Shown here: positions 49,301 through 60,139 of the stretch, in pieces
Numbering within the stretch: the stretch's first letter is position 1
Layout: each line of letters begins with the position of its first letter
Source: Plasmodium brasilianum
Taxonomy: Eukaryota > Apicomplexa > Aconoidasida > Haemosporida > Plasmodiidae
Length of the DNA stretch: 64,000 nt
Assembly (NCBI RefSeq): GCF_023973825.1
Contig: NC_090125.1
Coordinates: forward strand, 752,501-816,500
Reading direction: 5' to 3'
The notes under the pieces: model-generated
Told to the model about the DNA's origin: nothing
Database searches by the model: none
Seen by the model: only the letters and a program-made list of their open reading frames with translations
Made by a program: the position numbers and the translations under genes

Positions 49301-51664
49301 TATTTTCGCCTGACTTTATAGAAAAATTCTCCTTAATTATGGCATGCACCTGCATTTCCTTTTTCACACTATGTTCAGGAAATTTATTATTTTTGTTCAT
49401 GTCGCTCATTTTGTTCATGTCGCTAATTTTGTTCATGTCGCTAATTTTGTTCATGTCGTTCATTTTGTTCATGCCCCTAATTTTTCTAATATCTCTAATT
49501 TTGCTCATGTTACTAATTTCGTCAATTACAATTTCCTTTATGTTATCGCTTTTTACATTATTTGTCTTCAAATATTCCGGAGGGTTTTCTCTGATATACA
49601 TCCACCATATCCCCTCCGCTTGATATGTCTTCAACTTAGGCTTAAAGTAATAATCATCTGGGTAAATTTCTTCAAAGTCTTCAAGTAAGTACCCACCTCT
49701 ATACTTTTCCTCCAAAAAAACTAAATTTGTAGCGTCCTCGTTCTTTTCCTCCATCTCATTTTCACTTAATGTGTCTAACGTTTCTTCTTCCTCCTTCGTT
49801 CTACTTAATGATGATGAATCTGAGCAAAGCCATTTGAAAAGTAATAGGCATTTATCATGAAAAAATGGCACATATGTACGTATTCTTGTGCATATGTGTG
49901 TTGTTACTACTGCGCATAAGCTCACTGTTACTACTGCATATATGCTTGTTTTCACTATTTCATATACGCACATGGCTAATTCATATAAACAACACGCATA
50001 AATGCGTTCATGCACTTACACACATTTCAACACGTTTATAAATTTACCTAGAATTGATTTTTTTGAAGTACTGCTAAAGCCTAAGGCCTTGTGTGGTGTG
50101 CTAAACCCACTGAAGTTATCCCCGCTATTTTTACCACTCCTATCTCTTTTGTTATAACTGGAATTATCAATTTGAAGTAGGCTGTTTGAAGATAATAATA
50201 AACTTTCTTTGTTTATTTTAATATTTGTACTTTCAAAAGAATCCATATCCACATTTTTGGCTAGTCGCAAGGGAGTAATTTTTAACTCTTTAAATAAATG
50301 ATCAACACTACTTTTAATTAGAGAATTATATTCATGATATTTATGAGTGTCTATTTTAAAAGAATCAGGATATAATATCACATGAATGAATGTTTTTAAA
50401 CTTCCACCAAACTTCAAATCACTTAAAGAAACTTTTTCTAATTTTATTTCTATTCTTATAGCATTTAGAACTAAAAGAACACTCAACGTTTTGGATAACT
50501 GACTTTTTAATTTTGAAATATCCCTATTATTATGTTTTATTCTTATACATGAATACCCTTCATTAATATCTTTTAATACCTCATTTTTACCCTTTTCAAA
50601 TTCCACATATTTTTTATCTGCTGATATAATTTTACTAGAGTCATAATGTAACTCCGAATAATTTTCATTACCTGCACTTGCAATACTTTTTTTTGTTAAA
50701 ACTTTTTTTTTTTTTATTTTATTTGTATTTGTTGGAATATTTCTACCCATTATTTTGATATAATCATTTGATATAACATAATTATTGTTTATTTGTAACG
50801 TATACATGGGTGAATAAGATCTTTTGGTTGACTTCGGGATTATTTCATAGCTTATTATTATATCTTTGTCATTTTTAACTTCACATATTTCGCTAGACAG
50901 AATTATTGAGTCGGTATCTATGCAACCTAAGTAATACTCAAAAAAGACTCCTTTATCCCTTACGAATTGAGCCTTTTTATTTGATTTTTCAAACTCTTTT
51001 ATCTTTGCTAATTTTATTTTATTATAATTGTAGTCGTTTATATCTTCAATGATTTCAACTGAGAAAACAAAAATTTAGATAAATTAAGCAGGATGGAATA
51101 CGCATATACATATACACACAGCTAACCAAGGGTCACATCACGTGGAGATTGGCAAGGATTCAACGAAAACTGAACTTATTCTTACACTCCATCTTTCTTT
51201 TTATTTACAATTTTTTTTTTTTTATTTTGTTATTCTATTTTGCTATTTATTTTTCTACTTATTTTGCTATTTATTTTGCTATTTATTTTGCTATTTATTT
51301 TGCTATTTATTTTGCTATTTATTTTGCTATTTATTTTGCAATTTATTTTGCTATTTATTTTGCTATTTATTTTGCAATTTATTTTATTTATTTATTTACT
51401 TATTTATTTTATCATTATTATTTTTTTTTTTTCTTGCTATTTGTTTGGCTTACTGTCGCTACTTGCCTCCCTCAGCTTGTTGCAACTTATTTTTGTTTCT
51501 GGGCTTTTTTCAAAACCACTTGAATCTGTTGCAGTACCGAGCTTTGGCTCGTTGTCATTTAAACTTATAATTTCAATGACATCACTATCATAATAATAGT
51601 TAGGTGTGTTAACTGAATCTTTATAAAGTTTCGTTTCATTTTTTAAATAATTTGAAGTAGTCAT
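46344..51664 (-). CDS. RAD5: DNA repair protein RAD5-like: SNF2 helicase with internal RING finger
   Basis: Three minus-strand exons: 51664-51454, 51058-50048 and 49819-46344, both introns in phase 1 (donors GTAAGC and GTAAAT; acceptors TTTTCTCAG and TTGCTCAG), giving 1,565 residues. The SNF2 ATPase begins with FRGGILADEMGLGKTIQSIG (near residue 765), TLIVAPLALIYQW, the Walker B/DEAH IIIDEAHVIKN near 1025 and CLTGTPIQNSL. A C3HC4 RING (CVICLEDAIF..CLHIMCKKC..CPEC, about 1283-1328) sits between the two helicase lobes, the diagnostic RAD5/HLTF layout. The second lobe has KAGGVGLNLT, WWNPAIEDQAFERIHRIGQ and VEERILQ. In yeast, RAD5 binds Ubc13-Mms2 to poly-ubiquitinate PCNA and remodels stalled forks. 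Between the N-terminal region and the helicase are low-complexity inserts including an 18-bp repeat (ISDMNK). The N-terminal exons are where a HIRAN domain would lie, but I cannot see it clearly. Confidence 0.9.
49397..49480 (-). repeat. 18-bp coding repeat in RAD5 (ISDMNK)
   Basis: On the plus strand the unit GTCGCTAATTTTGTTCAT recurs every 18 bp, four to five times, encoding hexapeptides ISDMNK/MSDMNK on the RAD5 strand. In frame, so length changes are tolerated. Confidence 0.8.
51245..51390. repeat. 12-bp tandem repeat inside RAD5 intron 1
   Basis: About twelve copies of CTATTTATTTTG on the plus strand, lying wholly within the 395-bp first intron (51059-51453) of RAD5. Open frames across it encode only F/Y/L/I peptides. 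Confidence 0.88.
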
Positions 51665-52094
51665 TTAAAATAAAAATACTCATTTAATATATATAATAAA
51701 AAGGATAATACACACAAAAAAAAATTACCAAAAATTTGCAATTTTAAACTTAATTATATATCAAAACTGGAGATTAATAAGACAAATACATGTACATATG
51801 TGTATAAGTATACATATACATATATATATTCCTGAAGGTACAAAATTTTACTTAAAAGAAAAGGTGTCTAATGCAAAATTTTATAGCATAAAAAAGAAGT
51901 AGGATTAATTCCTTTTTCTTCTTTTTTTTACATCCTATACTTTCACTTATATATCACCTATATGAAAGTGTACATATTTATACGCACATGTCTCAAGACA
52001 TGAAATGAGAGATGCCGTTATTCCTATAGAGGGGTTTAATTTTAACTTTGCATGTGTATATATGTATGTTAAAGTATATATATACATATGTACT

Positions 52095-52162
<68 letters not shown>

Positions 52163-54438
52163 AATGGAGCTTAAAGCTAAGACCTCAAATCAATAGAAAA
52201 CACAAAACTCAAGTATATTATATACGCTATTTTACTACTCCTTATTTAAAATTAAGACCTAATTATTATTATAATTCATTTGTATTTAAAAATTCTCAAA
52301 TTATTTTTATTGACACTAAAAAAAAAAAAAAAAAAAAAGACATATTTTAAACATTTTCAAAACGAAAAAACTAAAAGAAAAAGAAGAAATTGTATAAGAA
52401 AAAATAGAATACTCAAAATAAAGGATAATAAAGGATAATCAACCAAAAAGAAAAACAAAATTAAAAAAAATAAATATATTAATGAAATAATTGAAACATA
52501 AGTATTTGTACTTTTGTACATATTCATACAATAACGAAAGATTTTTTTTCTTTGTGATAAAAGAAATACAAAAAAAAAAAAAAAAAATACACAAATACGT
52601 ATATTTATACAAATAACCATATATATATTCATATATACATATGAATAAATTTATAATATTTATATATTATATAAATATGAATAAATGACAAAAAAGTTTT
52701 TATTATATGGCCTTTTTAAAGCTCCGTATTGCTTAAAAATAAGGAGAATAAATTTACCCCAATTGAACAGGCAATTATTTTAATTTATTGTTAATTTATT
52801 GTTAATTTATTGTTAATTTATACAAGTTACTGTATTTATAAGAATTATAAATACAACTGTAAATTTGTTTAAATCTTTTTTTTCTTTTTTTTACATTTCT
52901 TGTGTAATTATTTTATATCAAATTATTTTTATTACAAAGCTTAACTCTTTAAAAAAAAAAAAAAAAAAAAGTAAAATTTAACAGTATGCTTATGCGATTG
53001 TGTCATTTATAATGAAAGACTAATTTTTAAATTTAAAAAACCATTTAATATAAACAAAAATTATAATAATGAAATAGAATTATTGTTAAAAATTACGATA
53101 TATTATAACCCCCTCTTTCGTATTATGTACTTTTATTCAATGTAACTCTCAAAAATGCGCTGTAAAATTTCTAACTCTTGTACTATTATTTGGAATTTTT
53201 ACAAAATATGAAAAACTATTTTTTTTAATTTTGCGTTAACGGAAAATATATATATATATATATATATATGTATTCCCGCAAAATAGGTATATATTAAAAT
53301 AAAAAAATATATTATTTTACTATTATATTATTTTAATTTTCATTTTCTAACAAATAATATAATGATAAGATCCGTACACATAATTTATGTATATAATACC
53401 AAATTTCATATTAAGTGGGAAACATTTTTTTGGAGCTGCTCGAAAGCAAAAGCATTGAAGGGACAATATAAAAGAATAATAATTAAAATACTATTAAAAG
53501 CGTAATAATGAAATTACACAAATCATAGTAAATAATAATATGAAATAATATAATATGATAACACTATTATAATAAAAAATGCATTACTGAGGTGGGAAAG
53601 AAAAATAAATAAAAATAATTGTACTTAAAAATTTCACACAATAAGAAATATAAAAGGGGTGTTAAATATTTTATTTTTTTAAGCCTTTTTGCACTAACTG
53701 CAAATTTTTTTACGTTAATTAAAAAAATTATTCCGTCCTATTTTCGGTATTGTTTTTATAATGAAAAAATATATGTATTGTGTTCTGACATTTTTAAAAA
53801 AGGCACAAACTTATTTTGTTATTATATGTAATAAATTTTTAATATAATTAAAGAGTGTACTACTAGGGCTTCGTTTATTTTTTGTCCATTGATTTATATA
53901 ATACATGTTACACATATAAATGTACTTATATACGTACACGTATTCATAGGTATGCCATATATTATGTATACATAGGCATTGCGCATATACGTATACTTAG
54001 GCAGTGCACATATATGAATATACAAGTATCATATATTAATATATATATTTTTTTTTTTTTTTTGGAATACATTTTACACTCGTAACTAGAAATATCTGTC
54101 CGACTATAAAAATAATACTTATTTTTTTTTTTATTCTTGTTGGAAATAAGTACATATTACAAGCACAATTATAGTACATAAATAAATGTACACAATAATA
54201 GTAATAATAAAATACATAAATAATATATACGAAAAAAAAAAAAAAGCGATTTAAGCTTATACAAAAAAAAAAAAAAAAGATATAAGTTTATACAAAAAAA
54301 AAAAAAAAGATATAAGTTTATACGGAAAAAAAAAAAAAAGAGATACAGGATTATACACGAATTTCTAAAATTAAAACATGGAATGTAATTATTGTTCGTT
54401 TATTAGTGATATTATATTATTATCTATAAGATACGAAA

Positions 54439-54469
<31 letters not shown>

Positions 54470-54784
54470 TTATGGTTATAATTTTACTGGGCTTTAGTTC
54501 ATTTAGATAAGTATATACGTAAGAAAAAATATTTCTTTTATTTGATTTAATTATTACTTTTTTAAAATAATTAAAAATAGTGTACATGTCGAATAATAAA
54601 AAAAAAAAAATATATATATATATATATACGTACATGTATGTATTTGTATTTTTTTTTTCCTGCCTTATTTGCTATATATGCATGTACATACGCACATTTT
54701 ATATAATATGATAGTAATACACAGTGATATTGCATAAATATTATGCGTAGCAGTTATGCGCAATAATATGCGCAATTATTATGC

Positions 54785-54825
<41 letters not shown>

Positions 54826-55049
54826 AATACATATACGCATACAAACGTGTATGTAAAATAAATTATTTATAAGATATTAAGGAGGAAATTTTTTTTTTTA
54901 GAGATAAGTATTTTGTTCTTAAGTGTAAAGAGGGAACATATACAAGTGTACCATATATATGCACATACAAGCGCAAATTTACATTTTTGCGCACGCACAC
55001 ACACATATATACAAACATAAGCGTACCGCACAACATAAGGGGAAAAAGG
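51665..55049. other. Divergent promoter region between RAD5 and the CDT1-like gene
   Basis: 3.4 kb between two oppositely oriented starts. It holds TA arrays (52099-52157, 53247-53270, 54794-54815), several poly-A runs (52319-52338, 52951-52970), a poly-A-containing 33-bp tandem repeat (54226-54345) and a long A run at 54434-54470. No gene can be supported; a 70-codon plus frame at 53619-53831 lacks an ATG start. Confidence 0.7.
54226..54345. repeat. A-rich tandem repeat of about 33 bp (A-run plus GATATAAGTTTATAC)
   Basis: Three to four units, each a 13-16 base A run followed by a short conserved spacer of the form GATATAAGTTTATAC, located about 0.7 kb upstream of the CDT1-like start. Confidence 0.8.
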
Positions 55050-57776
55050 ATGAGTAACTTACTAGAGAAAATAAAAAAGCACATACAGATAGGGACGAAG
55101 CTTTATAATAAATCCCCGGAAATAGGCACATCATTATCGTCCCGTAATTTGAAAAATATTGAGGTGGTACTGGGAGATGATATTATTGATGAGGACCTAT
55201 TGACCCCCAGGGCTTTTGATAGAACAAAAAAAAGCATGGGCATGAAAAGTTTTGTTATGAATAAATCAGGAAATGGAATAGATAAAAATCAGATAAATGA
55301 ATGCGGAGAGGATGATATCAAATCGAATGGAAATATTGAAGGAACAAATAGTGATGGTATTCATACGGACAGAAATTACATCAGTGTAAATGATGTTGAC
55401 AATTTTGGAAATTCGAACAATCTTCTCGATGAAGATGATGATGAAGAGGAGGATGAGAGTGATAACAATCGTCGTCTTCATCGTGATAATCATGTTCATC
55501 TTGATTATTCTGATCAACCTGATGATAAAAATGGAGGGATAAATGGCAATGACAAGACACAAAACGACATTTATAATCTTGCAAAGAATACCAGTAATCA
55601 TGTAATGGAAAAAAGTCAATCAACCTTCATGAATAACGGATGGCAAACACCCAAAAAAAGTAATGTAGGTTCATATTACTCAGGAATAGATAACCCGTCA
55701 ACCTTAAAGAAATACAAAACACCATGTGAAATGGATATGCTTCATCCTGATGAAAGCTTAATAGGTAATAAATGTATAACAATTAATAATTATGTAAATC
55801 CACCAAAATATGTAGCTCCAGTAGTTACACCGAGCAAGTTTCCCTTATCAGGGGAAAATAATCCACATATGACATATGAAGATTTTAAGGGTCTTTTTAA
55901 ACATAAAGCTTGTATTATAAGTGAACACGAATTTAATAGTAATAAATCATCAAATAATATTGATAATGGTGATAGGAAATATTTAGAATATTTTAATACA
56001 AGTTATGAAAATAACTCTTGGCCAAATAAAAAAGAAGTCTGTCAGTCTATAAAAAAAATAAGTAGCAAATTTTATAATAATGAGAGGGATTCACCTAAAT
56101 CTAGAAAGAGAAAAGTAGATAGTAATTCTAAACTAAGTACTAAAAAAATTTTAGACGTACTAGTAGGTAATGATAAAAATAAAAGTGAAAATAATAGTAA
56201 CAACACTACTAGCAGTAGCTGCTCTATTAATAAATACATGAAAAAGGGTAAAAATCAAAATAACGAAAAAGATGATGACATGAAGAAAAACAAAAATGAT
56301 GTAGAATTAATTGATTATGAAATAAATCCAATAATTAAAACAGAAAAAAATAAAGCACAAAATGAAAATATACCAATGCAGGATATGGCAAAACAGAAGC
56401 AAAATCCATTAACTCCATTATATGAGCCATATTCAAAAGAATTAGATATCATTTTTAATAAAAATATTATTAAAACACCAATCATATTGTTAAACATATA
56501 TCAATACTTATTGGTTGTTATATCAAGGAGAAATCAGAAAAATCAACCAATTTTTTATCAACTAATAAAACAAGAAGTTATTAATTTAAATCCTTGTAGG
56601 TGTTTTAGTGAAGAATCACTTAAACAACTTGCTTGGCTAGCTCCAAATTTAATTCAATTAAATAAAGTTGTAATTACAAAAGAAATTTTTGAGACTAACC
56701 AACAAATATACGCTGATTATGTAACAGGGAAAAAGATAGAAGATATACAAATAAGAGAACATACTGAAAATTGTGAAAATATATATAAATACACATCAGC
56801 AGATAAATTAGAAATGTTAAAAAGAATAATTATTAATTGGGCAAATGTAAAACATAATGAATTACTAAAAAAAATTAACCCTGATTTTTATTGTGCAAAA
56901 TATTCAGAACTAAAAAAATGGCATTCAACATTCAATTTCAATGATATTATATTTCCATCTGTTACACTAGAAGAAAATAAAATGCTAGCTCAATTAGCTC
57001 AAACACCTCAAGAAAGTAATGCAGATGATTTTATAGTAATTCAAGATAGCCCTATAAAATGTGCAACTATTGATTTAAGAAAAAATGGTACTTTCATTAA
57101 AGAAATGGAAAAGGAAAAGACTAGAACACCTTTAGGAAAAAATAGAAAAAAAGCCAACTACATGATGAATTCATTTATTAACACACATAATAATAAAGAA
57201 GATACACCAAAAAAAAAAGAAACAAATAATATGAAATTAATCCGTGAGGAAGCTAATAAAAAAAATATATTAAAAGAAATTAAAGTAGAATTTGATAAAG
57301 AACATGAAACATTATTAATTGAAAAAAAAAAGTTTGAAAATGCAAAATGGATAGCTGAAATCATACATGAAGCTTTTGTCGTTGAAGGAACATATACAGT
57401 AATAGAATTAAATACCTTTTCTAAAAAGATTGCTGAAAAATATAAAAGTAATAAAAATTTCCAAATGGATCAATCAAAAATTAGTCAAATTATAGAAATT
57501 CTACCAAATTATATAACAGATATTAGTATAAAACCAAGTATGATGAATAAAAGTAATATGAACTTGTCAGTTAAATCAAAAAAAAATCTTTACAATTTCT
57601 TAGAACCTTTAACTATCAAAATTAACGATATTACCAAAAAGTATCAGGAATTAAAGAATAATAAAGATTCAAGATTAAACGAATTGTGGAAAAAATTTAA
57701 CGTTAATTTTGATCTCACTGAAAAAATTAAAAAGTACTTTTTGACCCCTGGTTCTATAGGTTTGTCTGAATTGTAA
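55050..57776 (+). CDS. CDT1: CDT1-like DNA replication licensing factor
   Basis: 908 residues from ATG 55050 (MSNLLEKIKKHIQIGTKL); an in-frame ATG 21 codons upstream gives only a His/Thr-rich lead, so I prefer the internal one. Two ordered regions match CDT1. Residues about 452-547 resemble the geminin/MCM-binding winged helix (YSKELDIIFNKNIIKTP..VISRRNQKNQPIFYQLIKQEV..LKQLAWLAPNLIQL). Residues about 765-840 resemble the C-terminal winged helix (AKWIAEIIHEAFVVEGTYTV..ISQIIEILPNYITDI). Elsewhere it is disordered, with an acidic patch DEDDDEEEDESD near 130, a nuclear-localisation-like SPKSRKRKVDS near 350 and several Thr-Pro sites (LLTPRAF, WQTPKKS, TRTPLGKN). CDT1 loads MCM2-7 with ORC/CDC6 in the nucleus. 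The assignment rests on pattern recognition of both winged helices; it is probable but not certain. Confidence 0.68.
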   Translation: MSNLLEKIKKHIQIGTKLYNKSPEIGTSLSSRNLKNIEVVLGDDIIDEDLLTPRAFDRTKKSMGMKSFVMNKSGNGIDKNQINECGEDDIKSNGNIEGTNSDGIHTDRNYISVNDVDNFGNSNNLLDEDDDEEEDESDNNRRLHRDNHVHLDYSDQPDDKNGGINGNDKTQNDIYNLAKNTSNHVMEKSQSTFMNNGWQTPKKSNVGSYYSGIDNPSTLKKYKTPCEMDMLHPDESLIGNKCITINNYVNPPKYVAPVVTPSKFPLSGENNPHMTYEDFKGLFKHKACIISEHEFNSNKSSNNIDNGDRKYLEYFNTSYENNSWPNKKEVCQSIKKISSKFYNNERDSPKSRKRKVDSNSKLSTKKILDVLVGNDKNKSENNSNNTTSSSCSINKYMKKGKNQNNEKDDDMKKNKNDVELIDYEINPIIKTEKNKAQNENIPMQDMAKQKQNPLTPLYEPYSKELDIIFNKNIIKTPIILLNIYQYLLVVISRRNQKNQPIFYQLIKQEVINLNPCRCFSEESLKQLAWLAPNLIQLNKVVITKEIFETNQQIYADYVTGKKIEDIQIREHTENCENIYKYTSADKLEMLKRIIINWANVKHNELLKKINPDFYCAKYSELKKWHSTFNFNDIIFPSVTLEENKMLAQLAQTPQESNADDFIVIQDSPIKCATIDLRKNGTFIKEMEKEKTRTPLGKNRKKANYMMNSFINTHNNKEDTPKKKETNNMKLIREEANKKNILKEIKVEFDKEHETLLIEKKKFENAKWIAEIIHEAFVVEGTYTVIELNTFSKKIAEKYKSNKNFQMDQSKISQIIEILPNYITDISIKPSMMNKSNMNLSVKSKKNLYNFLEPLTIKINDITKKYQELKNNKDSRLNELWKKFNVNFDLTEKIKKYFLTPGSIGLSEL

Positions 57777-58329
57777 CACGGAGGAGTGGACGCTCAAGAA
57801 AAAAATAAAAAAAAAAGGGGAGAGGGCTATATCACCATGATGGGTTTACCTTCTTTTTTTTTTTTTTTTTTTTTTTTTTTGATGGGATTAATTTATTGAT
57901 GGATTGATGTGTATATTTCCTGTGCACGTAACATTTTTTGTACAATTATACATGCACAGAAAACTGCTGAGGGCTCATTTTATGCACGCACCATAATTTA
58001 TATGGAATTTTTCAGAATTGTATTCATATACAAATATATGCAAGTGTGTATACGCTCGAAAGGCGTGATATTACATAGACCTTTCTCCTATTTATTATTA
58101 TTCATAAACGAAAAGGTAGTAATATATTGATAAAATTTTTAATTATAATTATTTGTTTTGCATAAGCTTATTATATGTCTTTGTTTACATATATATAATT
58201 TAATGCATTCAGATACTTATATTTTTACAAAGTAAAGGTTTTTCATGCTGTTTATTTTATATTAGGATTTGTACATCTTTCCACCTACTTACACAAATTT
58301 CTCTTTTGCAATTATTGCATTTGAAAATT

Positions 58330-58362
<33 letters not shown>

Positions 58363-59306
58363 ACACATATGTTGCCTAACCGAATGTTATTATTCATTTC
58401 ATATTTCTTCGTTTATTTTAAATGTTTAATTATGTTTTATCCCGTTAATATACAAAATTACTATGTTTTAAGAAGAGATAATTAAAAAGCCTTTTGATCT
58501 GTATATGTACATACAATAGATATGCATACGTACATACACTCAGTGGACATGAATATGTATATCACATACATCTGCATACATTTATAATTTATATGCATGT
58601 TAATTCTTTCCATTTTATTATAATATGTACATATAAAAATTATCCTTTATTCATAATATATGTGGAAACTTATGAATTTATCTCGTTTAACATGTCTGTG
58701 CAATTATGTATTATGCTTCTTAACAAAAATGGATATGGAAATGTGTATACATATCCACGTACGAATACATAAATATATATATATATATAATTTTTCAATC
58801 GTACGTGTCGCTACTTTATTTAGCACAACTGCATGTTTTTATGCTCCTGAGTATCCGCATATATTTTCATGGATAATAAAGCGCTAAATATTATTATTTT
58901 TATATTTTTATTTTTCTCTAAAATGCAATTCAAGAAAATTTTTTTTTTTTATGTTTGTAAGCATATTAAAAATAATAAAAGAGCACATAAACAATAAGCA
59001 AACAAATAAACACTTTATTTATAAAGTAGCAATTTTGTTTATGTTTGTTCTTTCCTTCTCCATTTTTCAAAAAGTATATATATATATACATATACATATA
59101 TATATATATATATATATATTTCTTTTGGGCTTCCTTTTATTATATACCTTCTATCTGTCCACAATGTTCACCGTATTTATTTTATAGTCTCCTTTTAATT
59201 ATTGTATCTTAAAAAAATTTTTTTTTTTTTTTTTTCTTTCACAGCTATTTTTAATTAACTAATCTTCATAATAAATTTTAAATGTTAAAAAGGCGCAGAA
59301 AATAAA
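57777..59306. other. Intergenic region 3' of the CDT1-like gene
   Basis: 1.5 kb, AT-rich with poly-T runs at 57855-57880 and 58331-58360 and TA tracts (58773-58787, 59094-59119). Contains the 3' UTR of the CDT1-like gene. No coding region or RNA gene supported. Confidence 0.65.
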
Positions 59307-59905
59307 ATGTTATACCTAAAGGTTGTATGCACACATTTTTTTTGCTTTTTTTCCTTTTCATAACTTGAAATGGTGGCATATTAAAAAGCGTCTTGATAAG
59401 GAGGCAATTAAGAGTGAAAAGCAGTTGCATATGTATATAAATAAATAAATATATATATATATATATATATACTTATTTTTAATTTTTTTTTTTAAATTAC
59501 AAAGAATACAACATTTTGTACACTAAAAGCTTGGTCATCCTTAACCAAAAGAAACGTATACAAATTGTAAGGTGCAAGAATTAAATCAAAACAAAAAAAG
59601 TATTTTCATTTAATTTTTTTTAAGAAATGAATTGAAAATTCTTCAAAATGATGATAGTGCAAACGTGAATTACATTAGTGCATTCATCTTGTTAATTCTA
59701 CTGTGTGTAAAACTTAACAATTTGCAAAAATTAAAAGAACAAAGAAAACAAACAGGTAAATGCATATACATAAGTAGATTTACAAATACGCAGCGTATTA
59801 CGTATGCAATTTTTTATAAAATTTAAAGCACAAGGAAATGCAAAAAAAAAAAATGTAACAGAGAATATCATTACACGTGTGCGACGCACACATGCAACTT
59901 TTTAA
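59307..59905 (+). CDS. Candidate small spliced gene with one membrane helix
   Basis: Not recognised. The best-supported piece is an internal exon at 59625-59755: acceptor after a long T tract (TTTTTTTTAAG), 43 codons of coding-like sequence with a hydrophobic helix (NYISAFILLILLCVKL) followed by a basic tail (KLKEQRKQ), and a donor CAG|GTAAAT. A phase-consistent model is exon 1 59307-59324 (ATG), exon 2 59389-59432 (RLDKEAIKSEKQLH, donor GTATAT, phase 2), exon 3 59625-59755 (ends phase 1) and exon 4 59829-59905 with TAA, together 89 residues with a total length divisible by three. Exons 1 and 4 are weakly supported. It would be a single-pass membrane protein with an N-terminal charged region, convergent with TRM11. 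The alternative is chance open sequence. Confidence 0.33.
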
Positions 59906-60139
59906 TTAATTTTAATTTGCTACATGCATATGAAAAAATAAAAAAAATAAATAAAACGTAAACATGAACGCAAACATAAACGTGAACGTAAACGGATTCG
60001 ATATTATTTTGTGCACATTTTTTAGAAAAAAAAAAAAAAAAATTTTCCCTTTCCCGTTTATGCACCTTGCATAAAAGGATACGTAAATAAAACATAATAT
60101 TGATCATTTTCCTACATTTTGTAACCAGAATAAACGGCA

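Noticed and set aside
53619..53831. 70-codon plus-strand ORF in the RAD5/CDT1 spacer
   Set aside because: Starts at TTG and is dominated by F/I/Y/K; no donor or acceptor support.
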